From the NCBI GenBank assembly GCA_902493335.1, contig CABUPJ010000012.1:8750-72749 (forward strand): a stretch of 64,000 nucleotides of DNA, given 5' to 3'. The position numbers and the translations under genes were made by a program. This DNA comes from an uncultured Porphyromonadaceae bacterium (GTDB taxonomy: Bacteria > Bacteroidota > Bacteroidia > Bacteroidales > Muribaculaceae). Under the pieces are notes generated by a model that saw only the letters and a list, made by a program, of their open reading frames with translations, ran no database searches and was not told the origin of the DNA. Below, one piece after another: positions 59,668 through 64,000 of this stretch (position 1 is the stretch's first letter; each line of letters begins with the position of its first letter).

Positions 59668-60567
59668 TTATTTATTTCGTAATCTGATATAATCTGTCGG
59701 CGTCAGTCCCGTTTCTTTTTTGAACATGCGGCTCAGATGTGCCGGGTAATCAAAACCGAGTTTATAGGCCGCTTCGGCCACTGACAGCCCAGAAGCGAGT
59801 TCGTTCTTGATCTGTCGAACGATAAACTGGCGGATATGTCGCCCCGGACTCTCTCCGGTCATCTTTTTTATCAGGTCGCTGAAATAATTGGTTGACATGC
59901 AGAGGTGTTCGGCGCAGATATTAACCGACGGAAGTCCTTTGTCTGACGGAAGGTTGTCGGCAAAATATCCGTTAAGAAAACTGTCGAATTTCGAAAGTAT
60001 GTCATTGTTAGTATGCTTTCTGGTGAGAAACTGCCGGTGATAGAAACGCTGGCAGTATTTAAGCATCAGCGAGATATAGCCGACTAATATCTCGTTTTGG
60101 AAATCATCCCGAGGGTTTTCTATTTCCGCTCTGATATGCTGGAGTATCGTCACAATGATTTTATGTTCATTCTCATTCATGTGCAGCGCTTCGTTGACAC
60201 TGTAGTCAAAAAAAGAATAACCTTTAATATCTTTTTCGAGCTGAGTGCCGTGTATTAACTCAGGATGAAAAAGCATTGCCCAGCCGCCTATCGAGTCTCT
60301 TTCGCCATTGTCCTCTTTCCCGCCAATTTGTCCGGGCGCGACACATATCAGCGAACCGTCCATGTAATCGTATTTGCCGCATCCATACGTCAGGTCGAGG
60401 TCATTGTCGTCCTGTACGAATACACCGTATACCCCATATCTGTTCAGGCTATGGCGTATCGGTGAGATTTCCGCATAATTGATGACCGTTATCAGCGGAT
60501 GTCGGTCTGTCAGTCCGTGGTAGCCGCTGTAATCTGATGTTTTGGTGACATTAAGAATTTTAGGCAT
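59668..60567 (-). CDS. AraC-family transcriptional regulator
   Basis: This protein has 299 residues from the ATG complementary to 60565-60567 (MPKILNVTKTSDYSGYHG), preceded on its strand by AAGGATG as ribosome binding site; the open frame extends 74 codons upstream into the intergenic region. Residues 1-165 form a cupin-like sensing domain (HPLITVINYAEISP, SLICVAPGQIG). The C-terminal 100 residues hold two AraC helix-turn-helix motifs (NICAEHLCMSTNYFSDLIKK; SVAEAAYKLGFDYPAHLSRMF). It is divergent from the flavodoxin-like gene, the usual layout for a regulator and its target. Confidence 0.9.
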   Translation of the reverse strand: MPKILNVTKTSDYSGYHGLTDRHPLITVINYAEISPIRHSLNRYGVYGVFVQDDNDLDLTYGCGKYDYMDGSLICVAPGQIGGKEDNGERDSIGGWAMLFHPELIHGTQLEKDIKGYSFFDYSVNEALHMNENEHKIIVTILQHIRAEIENPRDDFQNEILVGYISLMLKYCQRFYHRQFLTRKHTNNDILSKFDSFLNGYFADNLPSDKGLPSVNICAEHLCMSTNYFSDLIKKMTGESPGRHIRQFIVRQIKNELASGLSVAEAAYKLGFDYPAHLSRMFKKETGLTPTDYIRLRNK

Positions 60568-60651
60568 GGATACATCCTTGATTGTCAGATGCAAATTTAC
60601 GAATAATCCATAATCTTTTTTCTCGACATTCCATGTTTTTGATAATAATTG

Positions 60652-60695
60652 CCAAAATTTTGGATATTCAGGTTCCTTTCGCTGCCCTATTTTTG
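60652..60695 (+). promoter_or_regulatory. Promoter and palindromic operator candidate of the flavodoxin-like gene
   Basis: CCAAAATTTTGG (60652-60663) is a perfect 12-bp palindrome. TATTTTTG at 60688-60695 fits the -7 box, so the palindrome covers the -33 region, a position suited to control by the divergent AraC protein. This is inferred. Confidence 0.5.
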
Positions 60696-60736
60696 CAGTG
60701 TGTTTAAAAATTACCCGCCGTAACAACTGAAATATA

Positions 60737-61849
60737 ATGGATATGAAGAAATTAATGATGACACTGATGCTTTTGGCTACGGTTGCCATAGCTCATTCAA
60801 AAACTCTGGTAGTCTATTACAGTTACACCAACAATGTGCATAGAATCGTCGGCGAGCTTTGCAAACAGATTGATGCCGACGTCGTCCGTGTCGAGCCTGC
60901 CGAGAAAGGACTTGACTACGCCGCCAACAACTATGCCATAGGCAGCGCTTTGATTTCTGCCATAAGAAATAATCCCGATAATCCCGCTTCTTATCCGGCC
61001 ATCGACTCCGTCAATGTAAATTTCGACGAATATGATACATTCATCATCGGTGCGTCCCTTTGGTGGAGCAATATGGCCGCCCCTCTACAGACATTCCTTT
61101 TCAACAACGGCTCGAAAATGGCCGGCAAGAACATCGGTCTGATTGTGTCGAGCGCAAGCAGCGGCATAAGCGGTGTCGAAAGCGATGCCAAGCGTCTGAT
61201 TCCCGGCGGAAATTTCCTTACTCCGAGTTTATGGATAAGGTCTTCGCAGACCTCAAACGCCGCGGCTTTAATTGAAAAATGGCTTAAAGACATCGATTAT
61301 TCATCTTTAAATAAAACAGATATGGCAAAAAAGCAAATTACAATAAAAGTCGGCGATAACACAACTCTTGATGCCACGCTTAACGACAATTCGTCGTCTG
61401 ACGCCCTGATGAAACTGCTCGCATCAGGACCTGTCACCATCAGTATGCGCGATTACGCCGGTATGGAGAAAGTCGGCAGCCTTCCGGAGTCATTGCCCCG
61501 TAACGACAAATATTTCGCCGCTCGTCCCGGTGACCTTGTCTTATATCTCGGCAATCAGTTCGTTATCTATTACGATGTTAACGCCTACGACTTCACGCAT
61601 CTGGGAAAAATCGACGGTAATTATACGGGTCAGCAACTCAGATCTATTTTGGGCAGCGGCAACGTGACAGTAACACTTTCAGCAGGTGGCTCAAGCGGTA
61701 TAGAAGATGTTGTTGCTGATAATTATCGCTATAACGACAAAGTGTATGATCTACGAGGAAAAATCGTGTCGCACACTTCTTCTGATTTAACGTCGCTCGC
61801 GCCCGGTGTATATATCGTAAACGGCAGGAAAGTTTTGATTGAAAAATAG
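60737..61849 (+). CDS. Secreted flavodoxin fused to a cyclophilin-like domain
   Basis: This 370-residue protein has a signal peptide (LMMTLMLLATVAIAHSK). Residues 20-185 form a flavodoxin: TLVVYYSYTNNVHRIVGELC as FMN phosphate loop, IIGASLWWSNMAAPLQTFL and IGLIVSSASSGISGVESDA. A cyclophilin-like fold of the type found with flavodoxins follows (about 195-305: ITIKVGDNTTLDATLNDNSS, RPGDLVLYLGNQFVIYYD). The end (KVYDLRGKIVSHTSSD ... LAPGVYIVNGRKVLIEK) resembles a sorting tail. Export of a flavodoxin is unusual since FMN proteins are mostly cytoplasmic; a periplasmic electron carrier or quinone reductase is inferred. Start ATG 60737 or 60743. Confidence 0.85.
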   Translation: MDMKKLMMTLMLLATVAIAHSKTLVVYYSYTNNVHRIVGELCKQIDADVVRVEPAEKGLDYAANNYAIGSALISAIRNNPDNPASYPAIDSVNVNFDEYDTFIIGASLWWSNMAAPLQTFLFNNGSKMAGKNIGLIVSSASSGISGVESDAKRLIPGGNFLTPSLWIRSSQTSNAAALIEKWLKDIDYSSLNKTDMAKKQITIKVGDNTTLDATLNDNSSSDALMKLLASGPVTISMRDYAGMEKVGSLPESLPRNDKYFAARPGDLVLYLGNQFVIYYDVNAYDFTHLGKIDGNYTGQQLRSILGSGNVTVTLSAGGSSGIEDVVADNYRYNDKVYDLRGKIVSHTSSDLTSLAPGVYIVNGRKVLIEK

Positions 61850-61864
61850 AACGAAGGATTCACC

Positions 61865-62272
61865 GTGAAGCTATATACAATATTAATAATTGCACTGATG
61901 ACAATGTTGATACATCAACCGGCAATGTGTGAAAAACAGCCCGTGTCGGCCGATGGTATAGTTCGTCTCTCAAAAATCGAGGTCGATTCTGCATATCTTG
62001 ACGAGTATATCAGGTTTGCAACCGAGGTCGGCGAAATTTCACTGCGCACCGAGCCGGGTGTGTTAACCATGTATGCCTTACAGGAAAAAGACAATCCCTG
62101 CAACATTACGATTCTTGAGACCTATGCCTCTCAGGAAGCCTACCGCTCACATATCGCCTCTGCCCACTTCCGGAAATATAAACAGGGAACACTTCACATG
62201 GTCAAAAAACTTGTCCTTTCAGACCAGATCGTCCTTAATCCCGCCAACCGTATTGTAAATTATATGGAGTGA
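61865..62272 (+). CDS. Secreted antibiotic-biosynthesis-monooxygenase-like (ABM fold) protein
   Basis: This 135-residue protein starts with GTG at 61865, 15 bp after the flavodoxin-like gene. It has a signal peptide (LYTILIIALMTMLIHQPAMC) and a ferredoxin-like ABM domain (VRLSKIEVDSAYLDEYIRFA, LRTEPGVLTMYALQEKDNP, ITILETYASQEAYRSHIASAHF). ABM-fold proteins are small monooxygenases for quinols and polyketides. Pairing with an exported flavodoxin suggests a periplasmic flavin/quinol redox pair under the AraC regulator. Confidence 0.88.
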   Translation: MKLYTILIIALMTMLIHQPAMCEKQPVSADGIVRLSKIEVDSAYLDEYIRFATEVGEISLRTEPGVLTMYALQEKDNPCNITILETYASQEAYRSHIASAHFRKYKQGTLHMVKKLVLSDQIVLNPANRIVNYME

Positions 62273-62310
62273 CAGTTAAGAAGCGGCGTCTTAGCTCCGG
62301 ACTGCTCTCC

Positions 62311-62423
62311 AAATAAAGCATTTTTAACAAAAAATGTTCTCTCAAGAAAGCACTTTTTGTCAAAAGTGTTGTTTGTAAAGAGCATTTTTAAGATGAAAGT
62401 GTTGTTTGTAAAGAGCACTTTCG
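62311..62423 (+). repeat. Iteron-like repeats over the DUF4143 ATPase promoter
   Basis: There are three degenerate direct repeats of about 31-34 bp (62331-62361, 62362-62395, 62396-62423) and a half copy (62311-62330). Each begins with A(A)AA(G/T)TGTT and ends in AGCA(C/T)TTT, so it is also a weak palindrome. Copies 2 and 3 share TGTTGTTTGTAAAGAGCA exactly. The last repeat covers the -33 box (TTG 62402-62404) of the ATPase promoter. Confidence 0.7.
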
Positions 62424-62432
62424 TTATATTTG
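62402..62432 (+). promoter_or_regulatory. Promoter of the DUF4143 ATPase, near-leaderless mRNA
   Basis: TTG at 62402-62404, 20-bp spacer, TATATTTG at 62425-62432. The ATG is at 62448, so the leader would be about 10 nt. Confidence 0.65.
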
Positions 62433-62447
62433 CAAAAATTTCATTAT

Positions 62448-63656
62448 ATGGAAAATCTCATTCGCACTTCGCAAAGGCTTGTAAGCCAGATCGACGCCTT
62501 GATTCATCGCTATCTTTACGCCGATATCAGCTGGGATGCGAGGCAGGTAATGATAAAGGGTGCGCGCGGTGTCGGTAAGACTACAATGCTTCTGCAAAGA
62601 ATTAAGGAACAGTTCGGCGTTTCAGAGCAGGCGCTCTATGCCTCTTGCGACAATATGTGGTTTACCGGCAACAAGCTGATAGACCTCGTCGATTGGCATG
62701 AGGCACACGGTGGCACTCATCTCTTTCTTGACGAGATACACCTCTATGAAGGCAATTGGCAGCGTGAGCTTAAAAATATTTACGACAGCTATCCCGACTA
62801 TCACGTCGTCTTTACCGGCAGTTCCATCATCCATCTCGACGCGGCCCTCGCCGACCTGAGCCGCCGGTGCATTCCCTATCGCCTTTATGGCCTTTCGTTC
62901 CGTGAATGGTTGAAATTTATGGATATAGCTGACATCGCTCCGGTCGAGATAGAAGATTTACTGAAAAACCATAGCAGAATAGCCTGGGATATAATCGGCA
63001 GGCTTGGCGACAGGAAAGTCCTCCCGCTTTTTTCGCAATACCTCGGCAAAGGATACTACCCTTATTTCAAGGCCGACAGGACAGAGGGAGACTATTATGG
63101 CAGGGTAGAGCGCAGCGTCGAAACGACCATTATGCGCGATCTGCCCGCGGCTGAGAAGATAGAATATGAGACACTCTATAAGCTGAAAAAGCTGCTTTAC
63201 ATCATGTCGACCGAAGTGCCGTTCAGCCTCAACGTACAGTCGCTGAGCCAGAAGATACAGGTGTCGCGCAACATGGTCGTACGAATGTTTGAGCTGCTTG
63301 ACAGGGGGGCTGTCCTCCGTTCTCTTCATAGCGGCTGGCGTTCGCCAAAATCAGTCGCCAAGCCCGAGAATGTGCTGTTTGACAATACCGACATCATGGC
63401 CGCGCTGAGCAGCCTCAACGAAATCGGCACCGTGCGCGAGACATTTGTCGCGTCGATGCTCGCGCCCGCTCATAAGCTTTACGAACCCGAGTGCGGTGAT
63501 TTGCTTGTCGATGAGAAATATCTTTTTGAGATAGGAGGCAAAGGCAAAAAGTATAAGCAGATTGCAGACCTTCCCGACAGCTATGTCATCGTCGACGATA
63601 CAGAGGCCGGCCTCGGCAACAAGATACCCATGTGGCTTTTCGGTTTCCTTTATTAA
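62448..63656 (+). CDS. AAA ATPase with DUF4143 C-terminal domain
   Basis: This 402-residue protein runs from ATG 62448 (MENLIRTSQRLVSQID); a TTG at 62430 in the same frame lies inside the -7 box and is not the start. The AAA_14 domain has Walker A GARGVGKTT (about residues 38-46) and Walker B HLFLDEIH, then a GSS sensor (VVFTGSSIIH). The DUF4143 half includes a winged-helix-like segment (SLSQKIQVSRNMVVRMFELL) and ends with the restriction-endonuclease-like motif strands (YEPECGDLLVDEKYLFEIGG, GKKYKQIADLPDSYVIVDD). The function of this large family is unclear; regulatory or defence roles are proposed. Repeats over its promoter suggest tight self-control. Confidence 0.88.
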   Translation: MENLIRTSQRLVSQIDALIHRYLYADISWDARQVMIKGARGVGKTTMLLQRIKEQFGVSEQALYASCDNMWFTGNKLIDLVDWHEAHGGTHLFLDEIHLYEGNWQRELKNIYDSYPDYHVVFTGSSIIHLDAALADLSRRCIPYRLYGLSFREWLKFMDIADIAPVEIEDLLKNHSRIAWDIIGRLGDRKVLPLFSQYLGKGYYPYFKADRTEGDYYGRVERSVETTIMRDLPAAEKIEYETLYKLKKLLYIMSTEVPFSLNVQSLSQKIQVSRNMVVRMFELLDRGAVLRSLHSGWRSPKSVAKPENVLFDNTDIMAALSSLNEIGTVRETFVASMLAPAHKLYEPECGDLLVDEKYLFEIGGKGKKYKQIADLPDSYVIVDDTEAGLGNKIPMWLFGFLY

Positions 63657-63852
63657 TCAGAGCTCCCGGGACGCGATAGTCTCCCGACTATCGCGGAAGG
63701 CGCAGATGCCCGGTGACTTACGGCTACTATCGGCATGGAACTACGGCTTCAGCCGTAGTAGCTAACGCGTTGGACTCCAAGGGCTGAAGCCCTTGGAGTC
63801 CATAGCTTCGCGCCGCGAAAATCGCCGGCAAGCCCTCAGGCCGGAGGCCTGA
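63657..63852. repeat. Cluster of extragenic palindromes
   Basis: The cluster holds CGCGATAGTC-TCCC-GACTATCGCG (63672-63695), which can terminate the ATPase transcript, and the REP core CTACGGCT-TC-AGCCGTAG (63741-63758). It also holds a perfect 32-nt palindrome (63771-63802, arms TGGACTCCAAGGGCT around GA) and CAGGCC-GGA-GGCCTG (63838-63852). No coding frame is supported. Confidence 0.75.
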
Positions 63853-63858
63853 AATCTT

Positions 63859-64000
63859 GTTAACTTTTACCTTTGCGGTCGAGATCTCCGTTAACATTTG
63901 TGTCGGAGATTGTTAATAAGTAAGACAGAGACGGTGAACTTCTTGGTTAACTTTTACCTTTGCGGTCGAGATCTCCGTTAACATTTGTGTCGGAGATTGT
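63859..64000 (+). repeat. Direct repeat with 87-bp period, promoter-like box and hairpin in each unit (cut by window end)
   Basis: A 55-bp unit (63859-63913) recurs identically at 63946-64000, so the period is 87 bp with a 32-bp spacer. Each unit holds TTAACTTTTACCTTTGCGG, whose TACCTTTG (63869-63876 in unit 1) is a perfect -7 box, and ATCTCCG...CGGAGAT, a 7-bp stem around GTTAACATTTGTGT. The second unit ends at the window edge, so more copies or the controlled gene may follow. Confidence 0.75.

Noticed and set aside
62311..62423. CRISPR array
   Set aside because: The repeats are adjacent, degenerate and without spacers, and no cas gene is near.
63859..64000. CRISPR array at the right edge
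   Set aside because: The unit is 55 bp with only one 32-bp spacer visible and contains a promoter box and hairpin; no cas genes are seen. More units beyond the edge would call for a second look.

Overview
The window is a chromosomal segment of a Bacteroidales bacterium, most likely Muribaculaceae-like. The evidence is a SusC/SusD pair with a BACON-type surface lipoprotein, GldE and GldD homologues, type IX-like C-terminal sorting domains, Bacteroidota promoters (-7 box TAnnTTTG with an upstream TTG/TTTG), and a GC-rich core with AT-rich accessory islands. The genus is an inference; there is no rRNA gene in the window.

Layout. 1-3380 (minus) is a cluster of three TIR or TIR-like genes: a TIR-WG-repeat protein cut by the left edge, a TIR protein, and a TIR-like domain joined through one membrane helix to a PstS-like binding domain. 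3483-4445 is a REP-associated tyrosine transposase (RAYT) with REP-like hairpins at its 5' side. 4463-7074 (minus) holds a YifB/ComM ATPase and a DUF4369-type lipoprotein. 7383-16079 is a polysaccharide-utilisation-like operon: secreted calcineurin-like phosphoesterase, SusC, SusD, BACON lipoprotein. 16080-19863 is a secreted CHB_HEX_C-domain protein bracketed by inverted copies of a composite REP-like repeat. 19864-24286 has an outer-membrane phospholipase A and an operon namZ (DUF1343) - sodium:solute symporter - WYL regulator that looks like peptidoglycan amino-sugar salvage. A tRNA-Ala(GGC) is at 24427.

24646-29180 is an AT-rich accessory block. It contains two unlike envelope proteins that share a duplicated 144-bp promoter-plus-signal module, a membrane-anchored protein, and an MntA-HepT toxin-antitoxin pair. 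29194-31647 (minus) is gldE-gldD-phosphopantetheinyl transferase. 31984-39783 encodes a 2599-residue subtilase with a type IX-like sorting end. 40016-53549 is an Rhs-type polymorphic toxin locus. The Rhs apparatus is split over two large proteins, with a small sorting-domain protein between them. The expressed toxin tip (HExxE motif) is followed by two mutually homologous candidate immunity proteins, then by an orphan toxin tip (HExxH motif) that carries a 128-bp copy of the Rhs core, then its candidate immunity gene, an Rhs recombination scar and a tail of small membrane or secreted proteins.

53792-63656 holds an AbiEi-like gene without an AbiEii partner, then argS, a BI-1 protein, small lipoproteins, alanine dehydrogenase, an AraC regulator divergent from a secreted flavodoxin/cyclophilin-like protein plus an ABM-fold monooxygenase, and an AAA/DUF4143 ATPase with iteron-like repeats over its promoter. 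The right edge (63657-64000) is extragenic palindromes followed by an 87-bp-period repeat, each unit carrying a promoter-like box and a hairpin.

The strongest candidates for undescribed biology are the TIR-like/TM/PstS-like cluster, the Rhs locus with its silent cassette and mosaic scar, the composite REP family together with a RAYT that has an extra C-terminal domain, and the duplicated 5' module. All protein-family calls are by eye from motifs; no database search was run.
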